From JAFDZW01 sp964404255 (GTDB taxonomy: Bacteria > Bacteroidota > Ignavibacteria > Palsa-1295), in assembly GCA_964404255.1 (NCBI GenBank), contig CAYOJJ010000003.1, forward strand, positions 124,001-188,000: a stretch of DNA of 64,000 nucleotides. The letters are read 5' to 3'. The position numbers and the translations under genes are program-made. Below the pieces are notes generated by a model. It made no database searches. It was not told the DNA's origin and was given only the letters and a program-made list of their open reading frames with translations. Every line of letters begins with the position of its first letter. Within the stretch, counting starts at the first letter, position 1. This document shows, one piece after another, positions 9,813 to 18,954 of this stretch.

Positions 9813-11231
9813 TTAGTTTGGCTGAGGCAGAATAGGATTGGTTGTCGGGATCGGTTTCTTAATCCCCTGCTGCTGTTGTTTTTTCGGAGCTGGTTTTGTT
9901 TTCTTATATGGGGTAGAAACGACAGGCTTATGATTCTGAACGACCGGAGTCTGATGTTTCGGCGTAGTCGTCTTCGCCGGAGGAGTATGTACAGGTTCTT
10001 TCGTGCTCTTCGCCGCTTTCTGAATAGTAGTTGGTGTTTCTTCCGCCGGTGCCGGTACTGCTTTTGTTCGCGTAAGCAGAACGTTGCGCACTACCATATT
10101 AGAACCGGGCACGGTCGGCAGCCCGGAAAGTGGCTTACCGTTGAGCGTCATTGACACCGATTTTTGATTACCGAGATAGACAATATATTTGTCTTTAGCA
10201 GTGAATTGCTTTGTCTCTCCGACTTTTAATTTTCCCCGGTATCCGCCGCCAATATCCGAAGTCACACTTATCCAAACGGTATCTTTTGCCGTGATTGAAA
10301 AACTAAACGTAGAATCGGAAGCAGCAACAGCGGCCTGCGCCGTGGTATCAGCTTTCTTGGGAGCAGCGGGCGGAGTCTTTACTGGAGCCTGAGCAGGTTT
10401 TTGTACTTCCTGGGTGGTAACAACCGGAGGTGGCGCTTGCGAACGTTTTGAAATAACCGAATACCCGATAATACCTGCAATGACAATTACAAGCCCGACA
10501 ATGATCTTTGTCGAGCGGGACATCCCGGGTTTATAATATTCGTCCTCTTCATACTCAGGAGCATTGTACTGCTCTGCTTCGGAACGAACAGCTTTATCAA
10601 GATCAAGCCGCTGGGTTATCGTGCGGCGCTCGGGACTTGAGGCAGGAGATTCGGGCTGCGGTTTTGGTTGGGGCGGTGGAGTTGGAACAGGTGCCGGTGG
10701 TGTAGCGGATGCCGGGCGTTCGCGACGAATCGAAAGCTCCCGTTCTTTATCTGCAGCGGTAGTTCTGATGCCAAGCCGCTCACGGCGTACTTCCTCGGCT
10801 TCCTCCCATAATTCTTTTGCTCTTATTTCATCGACCGCTTCTTTAAAATTCTCTTCAACTTTTTTAACGACATTCTCCGTCGTCTTCACTGTCGATTGAG
10901 CGATCGAGGCCGCTTCCTGCCCGACCTTTTTTGCAACGCTCGGTATGGCCGTAACAGCGCCAAGTATTCCTTCGGATTTTTGTTCAACGGGCGGAGGAGG
11001 TAATGAATCAAGCTTAAGCCCAACTAAGCGAGCATACTCTTTAAGAAAGGCTTTGCGGTACGGTTCAGGAGGAAGAGAACGGATATCCCCGGCATCCATA
11101 CGTTCGACGTAATGCCTGTTGATCCTGAGTCGGGCGGCAACATCGTCTTCGCTCAAACCTTTTGCAAGGCGCGCGCTGCGAAGCAAGGCCCCGACTTCGG
11201 GGGTTAGGATATCACTACTGAGTTGAGCCAA
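9813..11231 (-). CDS. RodZ-like membrane protein with cytoplasmic HTH
   Basis: The 472-residue protein has an N-terminal xenobiotic-response-type HTH (about 15-75), an acidic coiled region, a proline-rich linker, a single transmembrane segment (about 240-262), a second proline/alanine linker and a periplasmic DUF4115-like beta domain (about 312-380) followed by a long T/P/K-rich tail. This order matches RodZ, which links MreB to the cell-wall elongation machinery. The low-complexity extensions are longer than in classical RodZ. It stands alone on the minus strand, divergent from panC. Confidence 0.85.
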   Translation of the reverse strand: MAQLSSDILTPEVGALLRSARLAKGLSEDDVAARLRINRHYVERMDAGDIRSLPPEPYRKAFLKEYARLVGLKLDSLPPPPVEQKSEGILGAVTAIPSVAKKVGQEAASIAQSTVKTTENVVKKVEENFKEAVDEIRAKELWEEAEEVRRERLGIRTTAADKERELSIRRERPASATPPAPVPTPPPQPKPQPESPASSPERRTITQRLDLDKAVRSEAEQYNAPEYEEDEYYKPGMSRSTKIIVGLVIVIAGIIGYSVISKRSQAPPPVVTTQEVQKPAQAPVKTPPAAPKKADTTAQAAVAASDSTFSFSITAKDTVWISVTSDIGGGYRGKLKVGETKQFTAKDKYIVYLGNQKSVSMTLNGKPLSGLPTVPGSNMVVRNVLLTRTKAVPAPAEETPTTIQKAAKSTKEPVHTPPAKTTTPKHQTPVVQNHKPVVSTPYKKTKPAPKKQQQQGIKKPIPTTNPILPQPN

Positions 11232-11384
11232 AAATAATTCTTCGAGAGAACAGTATCGATAGAGAGAAGAGGGGCAATCTCTCTAAAACTATACATTTAG
11301 CCTTCACAGATAGTTCAATTTTACCACGATTTAACACCGATTTACGGCGACGCAAATTCAGAAAACCTTGTTTACAGCAATCCG

Positions 11385-12236
11385 ATGACCACCATTTCCA
11401 CCATTGCCGAACTGCGCAATGCCTTATCGGCGTATCGTCTGAATTCTCAGACTATCGGTTTTGTACCGACGATGGGAGCCTTGCATGAAGGCCACTTATC
11501 GCTCGTTCGCTCTTCAAAGAAACGCACCGATATAACCGTCGTCAGCATCTTTGTTAATCCTACGCAATTCGGACCGAACGAAGATTTCTCTAAGTACCCG
11601 CGTACCCTTGAAACCGATAGTGCGCAACTCGAAGCAGAAGAAGCCGATATTCTTTTTACTCCCTCTGCTGAGGAAATGTACCCAAAGAATGCAGCAACGA
11701 CCATCGATGTAGGCCCGATCACTACAATCTTCGAAGGCGAGATACGCCCGGGTCATTTCAAAGGTGTGGCAAGTGTGGTTGCCTCGCTCTTTCATATCGT
11801 GCAGCCCGATATAGCATTCTTCGGCCAGAAAGATCTTCAGCAGGTCGCTGTAATAAGGCAGATGGTTCGTGACCTTCATTTCCCGCTTACCCTTTCGGTC
11901 GAAGCAACAATACGCGAAGCCCATGGGCTGGCAATGAGTTCGCGCAACCGCTATCTGTCCGATGCCGAGCGGGAGCATTCATTGGTCTTGTATAAGACCC
12001 TGATGTCGGTAAAAGAATGTATGAAAGTAGGGGCCAGTATCTCGGATTGCATTCTCGCCGGCAAGCAATTCTTTAAAGAATCGGCAGGTACAGCTTCCCT
12101 TGATTACCTCGCTATCGTCGAACCAGAAACATTTCAAATTCCGGAGTCGTTTAAATACTCTTGTGAGTATGGGGTAATTATTGCCGCCCGGCTTGGAATG
12201 ACCAGGCTGATCGATAATATCCTCGTAACATTATGA
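11385..12236 (+). CDS. panC: Pantothenate synthetase
   Basis: PanC joins pantoate and beta-alanine with ATP to give pantothenate. The 283-residue protein carries the class I synthetase signature TMGALHEGHLSLV, the FVNPTQFGPNEDF loop and the KMSKS-like AMSSRNRYLS motif. Length is normal. The next gene is panD, which makes beta-alanine; the pair forms a pathway operon. The 153 bases upstream separate it from the divergent RodZ-like gene and hold the presumed promoters for both. Confidence 0.97.
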   Translation: MTTISTIAELRNALSAYRLNSQTIGFVPTMGALHEGHLSLVRSSKKRTDITVVSIFVNPTQFGPNEDFSKYPRTLETDSAQLEAEEADILFTPSAEEMYPKNAATTIDVGPITTIFEGEIRPGHFKGVASVVASLFHIVQPDIAFFGQKDLQQVAVIRQMVRDLHFPLTLSVEATIREAHGLAMSSRNRYLSDAEREHSLVLYKTLMSVKECMKVGASISDCILAGKQFFKESAGTASLDYLAIVEPETFQIPESFKYSCEYGVIIAARLGMTRLIDNILVTL

Positions 12237-12274
12237 TAGGAAGTAGGTTACACTACCTGCCACCCAAGCTGATC

Positions 12275-12664
12275 ATGAAAAGAACGATGTTCAAATCGAA
12301 GATCCACCGGGCTACCATAACCCAGGCGGATCTTTATTACGAAGGATCGCTGACGCTCGATAGCGATCTGATGAAAGCCGCGGATCTGTATCCTTACGAA
12401 CAGATCGCCGTCGTTAATAATAATAACGGCGAACGCTTTGAAACCTATCTTATCGAAGGTCCTGCCGGTTCCGGTGTTTGTTGTCTCAATGGCGCTGCCG
12501 CTCGTAAAGGCGCTGTCGGCGATGAGATCATTATTATCAGTTACGGGCAATTCGAAGATTCCGAAGAATTGCGCTTCCATAAACCGACAGTCGTTCACGT
12601 CGATAAGCGCAACAAGATCAAAGATATTTCTCATGCTATCGAAGCATTCCAACTGGTCAATTAA
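12275..12664 (+). CDS. panD: Aspartate 1-decarboxylase proenzyme
   Basis: PanD converts aspartate to beta-alanine, the second PanC substrate. Starting at the ATG at 12275 the protein aligns residue for residue with E. coli PanD around the self-cleavage site: Gly24-Ser25 in YEGSLT gives the pyruvoyl group. The open frame reaches upstream to 12233, overlapping panC, but those 14 extra residues have no counterpart in the family, so the internal start is preferred. It is translationally close to panC. Confidence 0.95.
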   Translation: MKRTMFKSKIHRATITQADLYYEGSLTLDSDLMKAADLYPYEQIAVVNNNNGERFETYLIEGPAGSGVCCLNGAAARKGAVGDEIIIISYGQFEDSEELRFHKPTVVHVDKRNKIKDISHAIEAFQLVN

Positions 12665-12690
12665 TAGTAGTACCTAATTTTACTACCGCC

Positions 12691-13464
12691 TTGCCTGATA
12701 CCACCAGCTCACTCGTCACCGTGATTCTCGCTGCCGGCCAAGGCAAGAGAATGCAGGATCCGACCAAACCAAAAGTATTATATGAACTGGCACAAAAGCC
12801 GCTTGTCGGCCATGTGCTCGAACTGGCGAAAGCGGTAGGAAGCGGCCGCATCATTACGATCGTCGGCTATGGCCGCGAAAAAGTAATGGAGTATGTTCGT
12901 TCGGTCGTGCCGGATAGCGAGTTCGCTATTCAGGAGCAGCAGCTCGGCACGGGCCATGCGCTGCAGCAGACGACTGAGTTACTTAACGGCTACGACGGTA
13001 CCATTTTAATTCTATACGGCGATGTCCCCCTGCTTCGCCAGGAGACCATTGCCAAGCTGCTTGAGACCCATCGTAAAGAAGGAGCGAAAGCAACGGTTCT
13101 TTCCGCTATCTATGAAGACCCGACCGGCTACGGCCGCATCGTCCGCACTGCCGATGGAAAACATTTGGATGCTATCGTCGAAGAACGCGATGCTTCGCCT
13201 GAGATCAGGCGCATAAAAGAAATGAATTCCGGCATCTATGTTTTCAATGCAAAAGTCCTCTTCTCATTTCTCGATCTCTTACAAACCAATAACAATCAGG
13301 CCGAGTACTACCTGACCGATGTCTTTGCGATGATCGTCAATAAATTCGGTGAGGATTCCGTCAGTATCTTTACCACCGACCTGCCGATCGAAGTAAGCGG
13401 TGTCAATACGAAAGACCAGTTAGCAGAACTCGAACGGTACTACCTCGAATCGGTTTCCGCTTAA
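12691..13464 (+). CDS. GlmU-type nucleotidyltransferase, pyrophosphorylase domain only
   Basis: The 257 residues are a sugar-1-phosphate nucleotidyltransferase domain with the signature VILAAGQGKRMQDPTKPKVL and the metal-binding YGDVPLL and NSGIYVF motifs, as in the N-terminal half of GlmU (UDP-GlcNAc pyrophosphorylase). The left-handed beta-helix acetyltransferase half is absent, so the acetylation step must be done elsewhere if this makes UDP-GlcNAc. The start is a TTG 26 bases after panD; no better ATG is available. Confidence 0.88.
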   Translation: MPDTTSSLVTVILAAGQGKRMQDPTKPKVLYELAQKPLVGHVLELAKAVGSGRIITIVGYGREKVMEYVRSVVPDSEFAIQEQQLGTGHALQQTTELLNGYDGTILILYGDVPLLRQETIAKLLETHRKEGAKATVLSAIYEDPTGYGRIVRTADGKHLDAIVEERDASPEIRRIKEMNSGIYVFNAKVLFSFLDLLQTNNNQAEYYLTDVFAMIVNKFGEDSVSIFTTDLPIEVSGVNTKDQLAELERYYLESVSA

Positions 13465-13470
13465 ATTTTC

Positions 13471-14235
13471 CTACTTAAAGAACACATCGTAGGCGAAGCG
13501 CAGCATCGTCGCTATGACGACGCATAAGAAAAAGACACGAATGAAGGTATTGCCGCGAAGGATAGCCAGCTTTGCACCAAGAAACCCACCGATCGCATTG
13601 CAGGCCGCCATCGGCAAGGCAAACTGATAGAGCACTCTTCCGCTGGTGGTAAAGAGAATAATAGAACCGATATTCGTAGCAAGGTTAATAAATTTTGCAT
13701 TGGCACTCGCCCTCAGGAAATCATACCCAAGCAGTGTAATAAATGTAAGTATGAGGAAGCTGCCGGTGCCGGGGCCTATAAACCCATCATAAAAGCCGAG
13801 TATCAAACTCATGAGGATCGAAAAGATAAGATGGGTAAGTTCGGTATGGTCTTTTTCGGTATGAATGCCGAAATTCTTTTTTGTATAAGTGTAGATCGCG
13901 ACACCGCTTAAAACGGCAAGTAAAAAAGGCTTCATGAAATCGTTGCTTACGGTTGTCAGCAGTTTTGAGCCAATAAATGCTGAAACCCCAGCGATCACGG
14001 CCATTAGCAATACCCGCTTATAATCAAGCTTTACCTTCCGTGAATATTGATAGGCCGCGATACTCGTTCCACAGAATGATGGGATCTTTGTAGAACCAAT
14101 GACCGTCGCCACCGGAAACTGTGGCAACACCACTAAAGCAACGGGTATCTGGATCAACCCGCCGCCGCCGACAACGGCATCGATAAATCCGGCAGCGAAA
14201 GCTGCTACACAAAGGATCGCTAATTCTGATATCAT
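13471..14235 (-). CDS. TauE/SafE (TSUP) family permease
   Basis: An integral membrane protein of about 254 residues with roughly eight hydrophobic segments and the family motif GFIDAVVGGGGLIQIP near the N-terminus, repeated in weaker form in the second half (GFYDGFIGPGTGSF). The family exports or imports sulfur-containing or organic anions; the substrate here is unknown. The ATG at 14235 starts right before the first membrane segment; the open frame extends to 14310 but the extra residues are not membrane-like. It ends convergently, 6 bases from the nucleotidyltransferase. Confidence 0.9.
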   Translation of the reverse strand: MISELAILCVAAFAAGFIDAVVGGGGLIQIPVALVVLPQFPVATVIGSTKIPSFCGTSIAAYQYSRKVKLDYKRVLLMAVIAGVSAFIGSKLLTTVSNDFMKPFLLAVLSGVAIYTYTKKNFGIHTEKDHTELTHLIFSILMSLILGFYDGFIGPGTGSFLILTFITLLGYDFLRASANAKFINLATNIGSIILFTTSGRVLYQFALPMAACNAIGGFLGAKLAILRGNTFIRVFFLCVVIATMLRFAYDVFFK

Positions 14236-14317
14236 TGGATACAAACATACGGGGTAATATTTCGGTAACCCTGTGAGAGAACTTCTTTTTCGGACGATTA
14301 CGTTTACCATACTGACA

Positions 14318-14830
14318 ATGAGAACGTCGCTCGGATATTTACGAATCGTACTCCTGCTTGTAGGCTCGCTCCTTGTTGCCTCTCCGGTCTTTGCCCAATT
14401 TCGCCCTGGTGTTACTCCTACGGTGGCGGAAGAGAAACCGGCTTCGACGCTCGAAGCTATGTCCGGCCATGGCGATGATTTCTTTTCCCGCCTCTTCGAT
14501 CCTTCACGGCTGACAAGTCATCAAACCTACAGCATGTCGTACATGACAGGCGGCGGCTCCTCGTTCGGGCTGACCTCATTTACCAATAGTTTTAATTACC
14601 GGGCTTCGGATGATCTCTTTATTTCTGCCGATGTCTCTGCCGTCTATTCACCGTTCAGTTCTTTTGGTTCGGCGTTCCAGAAAAGCATAAACGGTATTTA
14701 TCTTTCCAGTGCCCGTCTCGATTGGAAAATGGGTGAGAATACCTTTCTGCGGGTAGAGTACAATGGCGCTCCGTTTCTTAATAGCCGGTTCGATGATCCG
14801 TTCTATAACCGGTATCTGTTTGCACGGTAA
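14318..14830 (+). CDS. Secreted beta-rich protein of unknown function
   Basis: From the ATG at 14318 the 170-residue protein has a clear signal peptide (VLLLVGSLLVASPVFAQ). The mature part is rich in S, F, Y and G with alternating patterns (TYSMSYMTGGGSSFGLTSF), suggesting outer-membrane or periplasmic beta structure. No family is recognised. It lies 13 bases ahead of the LytR_C gene and probably begins the operon running to the beta-CASP gene. An upstream in-frame start at 14273 overlaps the divergent permease leader and is less likely. Confidence 0.75.
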   Translation: MRTSLGYLRIVLLLVGSLLVASPVFAQFRPGVTPTVAEEKPASTLEAMSGHGDDFFSRLFDPSRLTSHQTYSMSYMTGGGSSFGLTSFTNSFNYRASDDLFISADVSAVYSPFSSFGSAFQKSINGIYLSSARLDWKMGENTFLRVEYNGAPFLNSRFDDPFYNRYLFAR

Positions 14831-14843
14831 GTAACCGATACGA

Positions 14844-15350
14844 TTGGCCAACAAAGTTCTATCCTTCTTCAAACCTAAACGCTCGAAGCGGCGCACAGGC
14901 TCACAACGGTTTTCTTCCCTTCTCTTCTGGACGTTCAATATTACGGCGGCAGCGATCGTCATTGCCCTTGGCTGGCAATTCGTCGACCGAATGTTCGTTA
15001 AGCCGCCGGTCTCGAGTACCCGCGAACGCACCGACCTGCTCGTAAAAGCAGGCGAGCATATTCAGCTTAACGTGCTCAATGGTTCGGGTACCGCAAATGT
15101 CGCCCGTACCTTTACCGATTTTCTTCGTGCGAGGCAGTTCGATGTTGTTGAAATGAGCAATTATAAATCGTCGGCTGTCGAACATACCTTCATTATCGAT
15201 AAAGTAAACGATTCGACCGCTTCGAATAAGATCGCCTATGCGCTGGGCATCAGCCCGAAACTGATCGTCGTACAGCCAGATTCCGAAGCCTTTGTCGATG
15301 CTGCTGTCGTGATCGGAAAAGATTATTTGTATACCAATCCAATGCGATAA
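14844..15350 (+). CDS. LytR C-terminal-domain protein
   Basis: A 168-residue protein with a basic N-terminus, one membrane segment (about residues 27-47) and a periplasmic LytR_C domain beginning with the typical VLNGSGTANVARTFTDFL motif. Such single-domain membrane-anchored proteins occur next to rsfS in many Bacteroidota/Chlorobiota genomes; the role is unknown. Start is TTG; it ends 3 bases before rsfS. Confidence 0.82.
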   Translation: MANKVLSFFKPKRSKRRTGSQRFSSLLFWTFNITAAAIVIALGWQFVDRMFVKPPVSSTRERTDLLVKAGEHIQLNVLNGSGTANVARTFTDFLRARQFDVVEMSNYKSSAVEHTFIIDKVNDSTASNKIAYALGISPKLIVVQPDSEAFVDAAVVIGKDYLYTNPMR

Positions 15351-15353
15351 TAC

Positions 15354-15866
15354 ATGCCACCACAAAAAAGTACTGCAACAAAAAAGACCATTCGTTCTAC
15401 AAAAAAACCGGCTGCAAAACCGCGTTCTACCAAAACAACAGCTACTGCAAAAGCAAAAAAAGCGCCGCCAAAGCAGGACCTCGGTAAAGAGATAGCCATT
15501 ACTGCCGCGAAGTATCTTCTCGAAAAAAAGGCCACCCATATCGAGCTGCTCGATCTGCGCGAGCTTACTTCGATGACCGATTATTTTATTATCTGCTCGG
15601 GTTCGAGCGATCAGCAGGTAAAAGCGATCGCCGAGAATGTCATCGTCAAAATGCGCGATGACCACGGAGTTGCTCCCTGGAGAAGCGAGGGCTGGGATAG
15701 CCTGCAATGGGTGATCGTCGATTTCGTGGATTTTGTGGTACATGTCTTTCGCGAAAATGCCCGCGAGTTCTATAATCTCGAACGCCTCTGGGCCGATGCT
15801 CCGAAGGAAGAGATCGCCGATGAACCGATAAAAAAAGTTACTGCCGCAAAGAAAAAAACGGCCTGA
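15354..15866 (+). CDS. rsfS: Ribosomal silencing factor with basic N-terminal extension
   Basis: RsfS binds ribosomal protein uL14 and blocks subunit joining in starved cells. The conserved domain (about residues 45-150) has DLRELTSMTDYFIICSG and GWDSLQWVIVDFVDFVVHVF. About 42 extra N-terminal residues are almost only K, A, T, P, S and R; similar residues recur in the C-terminal tail (KKVTAAKKKTA). Such tails look nucleic-acid-binding and are not part of the E. coli protein. It lies directly after the LytR_C gene, a conserved neighbourhood. Confidence 0.93.
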   Translation: MPPQKSTATKKTIRSTKKPAAKPRSTKTTATAKAKKAPPKQDLGKEIAITAAKYLLEKKATHIELLDLRELTSMTDYFIICSGSSDQQVKAIAENVIVKMRDDHGVAPWRSEGWDSLQWVIVDFVDFVVHVFRENAREFYNLERLWADAPKEEIADEPIKKVTAAKKKTA

Positions 15867-15888
15867 TCATTTTTCATTTCGTGTCTCG

Positions 15889-17298
15889 ATGTTATCGTTA
15901 CAATTTTTAGGCGCCGCCGGTCAGGTTACCGGCTCAAAGTATATTCTGCATACCGCTACCTCGCGCAGCCTGATGATCGATTGTGGCCTCTTTCAAGGCC
16001 CGAAAAAACTGCGGGATATGAACTGGAACGACTTTCCGGTTTCTATCGGTACCATCGGCAGTATTCTTATTACTCATGGCCATCTCGATCACATCGGCTA
16101 CCTGCCGCGTCTGGTAAAGAAAGGATATAAAAATCCTATTTATACGACCGAAGCTTCGACCGAGATCTCTAAATATGTTCTGCGTGATTCCGCTCATTTG
16201 CAGGAAGAAGATGCCCAGCACGCCAACAAGCATAAATACAGCCGCCACTTACCCGCCCTTCCGTTATATACGGCTGAAGATGTAGAACTTACGCTTGGCT
16301 TATTTACCCAAATCAACCGCCACCGCAAGAAAGTATTATTCGATAATGTCTCGGCGGAGTATTTTAATGCCGGGCATATTCTCGGTTCGTCCTTCATTCG
16401 CCTGGAAAAACGATACGAGGATAAGGAGCCGATCTCTATTCTTTTCTCCGGAGACATCGGACGGCGGAAGCCGATCTACCTCAATCCCAAAGATCCGATC
16501 CAGGAGGCCGATTATATTATTTGCGAATCCACGTATGGCGATCGCCTGCATAAAGACATCTCTCCCATCGAAGAATTAAAAGAGGTAGTTCTTGAAGTGC
16601 TTCGCTCTGGCAGCTTATTACTGATACCGGCCTTCGCTGTTGATCGCTCGCAGGAATTACTATTTTGCCTGAATTCGCTCATGCGCGATAAAGTGATTCC
16701 CGATACGCTGCCGGTCTATGTCGATAGCCCGATGGCTTCCGGGGTAACCGATATTTACGATAAGTATTGCGAAGAACATACCTTCACCCAGGCAGAACTC
16801 AACGAAACCGATAAGAACCCTCTGCGCTTCAAATCGCTGCGGATCATCACCTCGCCTGAAGAATCGAAACGCTTAAACGATCTCAACGGACCGGGTATCA
16901 TTATCAGCGCGAGCGGTATGGCAACCGGCGGCCGTATTATGCACCACTTATTACATCATCTTTCAAAGCCCGATACCACCGTTCTTTTTACCGGCTTCCA
17001 GGCCGAAGAAACGCTCGGACGTGTGCTTATCGAAGGAGAAAAAACGGTTCGCATTCATGGGGAATCGGTCGAGGTCAAAGCGAAGATCATGAAGCTGAAT
17101 TCGTTCAGCGGCCATGCCGATCAGAGCGAGATCCTCGACTGGCTCAAAGGTGTCTCTAAAGCACCCAAGACGTTATTCCTTACCCATGGAGAAGATACCG
17201 CAAGGACAGTACTGAAAACAAAGATCGAATCGGAACTGGGCTGGAATGTGGTTCTGCCCCATCTCGGCGAAATTATCGATCTTGAAACGCATCAATAG
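15889..17298 (+). CDS. Beta-CASP metallo-beta-lactamase-fold RNase-like protein
   Basis: The 469-residue protein has the metallo-beta-lactamase motif ITHGHLDHIG, a GDIGRR aspartate motif, a beta-CASP insertion with IPAFAVDRSQELLF, GMATGGRIMHHL, and a C-terminal RMMBL segment with SGHADQSEI. This is the CPSF73/YsdA-like exonuclease architecture, so RNA processing or degradation is likely. Its last 7 bases overlap the convergent VOC gene. Confidence 0.93.
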   Translation: MLSLQFLGAAGQVTGSKYILHTATSRSLMIDCGLFQGPKKLRDMNWNDFPVSIGTIGSILITHGHLDHIGYLPRLVKKGYKNPIYTTEASTEISKYVLRDSAHLQEEDAQHANKHKYSRHLPALPLYTAEDVELTLGLFTQINRHRKKVLFDNVSAEYFNAGHILGSSFIRLEKRYEDKEPISILFSGDIGRRKPIYLNPKDPIQEADYIICESTYGDRLHKDISPIEELKEVVLEVLRSGSLLLIPAFAVDRSQELLFCLNSLMRDKVIPDTLPVYVDSPMASGVTDIYDKYCEEHTFTQAELNETDKNPLRFKSLRIITSPEESKRLNDLNGPGIIISASGMATGGRIMHHLLHHLSKPDTTVLFTGFQAEETLGRVLIEGEKTVRIHGESVEVKAKIMKLNSFSGHADQSEILDWLKGVSKAPKTLFLTHGEDTARTVLKTKIESELGWNVVLPHLGEIIDLETHQ

Positions 17299-18263
17299 GC
17301 GCCTCGCTCGGCAAGACCAATTATATTTCCAAACGGATCTTTGAGTTGGCAGACTTTGCCCCCTTCCGCAATTTTTATAGTCTTTCTATATATTTCTGCT
17401 CCTTCAGAAAGCAGATATTCTGTTGCTTCATTTAAATCATCGACACACCAGTACGCCACCTGTGAAGTACCCGGTTCTGTTTTTTTATCCGCACGGTGCA
17501 GACCCAGCAGCATCGCCCCTATTTCAAATCCTATAAAATCTTTATCGTCGCGATACGGCAGGATGCCGAACATTTTGGAGTACCATTGTTTTGCTTTAGC
17601 CAGCTCTTTCACAAAGTAAACTACCGAATGCACGGCGCCGAAATGCATCATCTTTGGCTTACGGCTGATCGGCTGCGTCGTAGCTTCCGGCAGTATATCT
17701 TCAATAGGTTTGAGGACTGGCCGCAATATCGGTTTTGCAGATTTCTTTGCCGGCTTTTTCTTTTGCTTAACGACAGGAGCAGCGGCAACGGGTGTTGGTG
17801 CAATATCAACTATCGGTGCTACATCAGGTTCATGTTGCCGAGTAGCCGCCTTCTTTAATGTTGGCTGCAGGATCTGCTCAGGGACTTGCTTGGCAACCGG
17901 TTTCAAGACTGGTTGGAGTGTCTGCCGAGACATCGGCAAATCAACAGGCTTCGGCATTGGCTTCATACCCTGTTGTGGGCGTTGCTTACCACCGTGCTTG
18001 AGCTTCGGCTTCATAGGCTGGCCGGAAGCCTGAGCATTACCGGCTTTCAACTTGGGGCCCCTGCCCTGTTGTGACTGCGGCCTACCTTGCTTTAATCTCG
18101 GTTGTAATGGCTGGTTAGCATGCGGCATATTCTCCTGGTTCAGCTTCGGTTTGAGAACCGGCTGCAGGATCGGCATAAGGACCGGCGGCTGATCTGGCTG
18201 ACGAACCCTTTTAGAATTCGGTTTCGTAGCCTTCTTCTTGATCGTTAATTTCAGTGCTTTCAT
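17292..18263 (-). CDS. VOC/glyoxalase-fold protein with long repetitive basic N-terminus
   Basis: The C-terminal ~120 residues are a vicinal-oxygen-chelate domain (VHSVVYFVKELAKAKQWYSK to DPFGNIIGLAERG), probably binding a small molecule or metal. The first ~200 residues are low complexity, made of degenerate units LKPxLKxG/QxxP rich in K, Q, P and L. I prefer the ATG at 18263 (MKALKLTIKKK); the frame is open to 18275. The N-terminus overlaps the 3' end of recX by about 50 bases, so translation is coupled to recX. The function of the repeat region is unknown. Confidence 0.8.
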   Translation of the reverse strand: MKALKLTIKKKATKPNSKRVRQPDQPPVLMPILQPVLKPKLNQENMPHANQPLQPRLKQGRPQSQQGRGPKLKAGNAQASGQPMKPKLKHGGKQRPQQGMKPMPKPVDLPMSRQTLQPVLKPVAKQVPEQILQPTLKKAATRQHEPDVAPIVDIAPTPVAAAPVVKQKKKPAKKSAKPILRPVLKPIEDILPEATTQPISRKPKMMHFGAVHSVVYFVKELAKAKQWYSKMFGILPYRDDKDFIGFEIGAMLLGLHRADKKTEPGTSQVAYWCVDDLNEATEYLLSEGAEIYRKTIKIAEGGKVCQLKDPFGNIIGLAERGAY

Positions 18264-18954
18264 CGCTAAGAGCACTCACAACACGTTTGACGAGCGAATG
18301 TTCAAATCCTCTTGATGCTAAAAAGCTATATAATTTTTGTCGCTGTTTGCGTGAGTCGCTTTCGCGACGAATAATCGACTGCCATTTCTTTTCGGCAACC
18401 GTACGGGCACGCTCTTCTTCTGAACCATCGTCAGCAGTATCTTTTACTACTGAGGCAATAATTTCTTTGGCTATTCCCTTTTTCTTAAGCAGCAATTCCA
18501 ACTCTCGCTTCGAAGCCGATTTTACTAATAATTTATCGTGGATAAAAGCAGTAGCATAGGCAAGGTCATCGATAAGGCCATAAGAAATTAATGCCTCAAC
18601 GGTGGAATCGATTACCTCCTGCGCATACCCTTCCTGCAGTAGCTTTGTCTCGACTTCCCTTCTACTGCGGCGCCGGCTATTCAAGTATTTCGTAGCTATT
18701 CGCTTGGCAGAGACTGCTGCATCGAAAGCACGCAGTTCTTCAAGCAGCGAAGCCGTAAGTTCATCACCTTTGCGCAGGCGAAACTGCTCGATCGTAGCAA
18801 CCTGCACCCCAAAGGCAAACTCACCGCCAAGAAACACAGAAGCGCGAAGAGGATCGCGCTTCTGATATTGTATTCCACTTATGATCGGTGACTTATCCGG
18901 ATGAAACCGAAACTCAGCGATCGTTTCGCGTTTGACACGCGCTCTCATCGGCAA
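18211..18954 (-). CDS. recX: RecX-type regulator of RecA
   Basis: RecX binds and modulates RecA filaments. The 247-residue protein has the alpha-helical RecX repeats (RRSRREVETKLLQEGY, FLASRGFEHSLVKRVV). It begins immediately after recA on the same strand (adjacent coordinates), the usual pairing, and its end overlaps the VOC gene. It has an N-terminal extension of about 90 residues as in other long RecX proteins. Confidence 0.9.
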   Translation of the reverse strand: MPMRARVKRETIAEFRFHPDKSPIISGIQYQKRDPLRASVFLGGEFAFGVQVATIEQFRLRKGDELTASLLEELRAFDAAVSAKRIATKYLNSRRRSRREVETKLLQEGYAQEVIDSTVEALISYGLIDDLAYATAFIHDKLLVKSASKRELELLLKKKGIAKEIIASVVKDTADDGSEEERARTVAEKKWQSIIRRESDSRKQRQKLYSFLASRGFEHSLVKRVVSALSDESTEINDQEEGYETEF

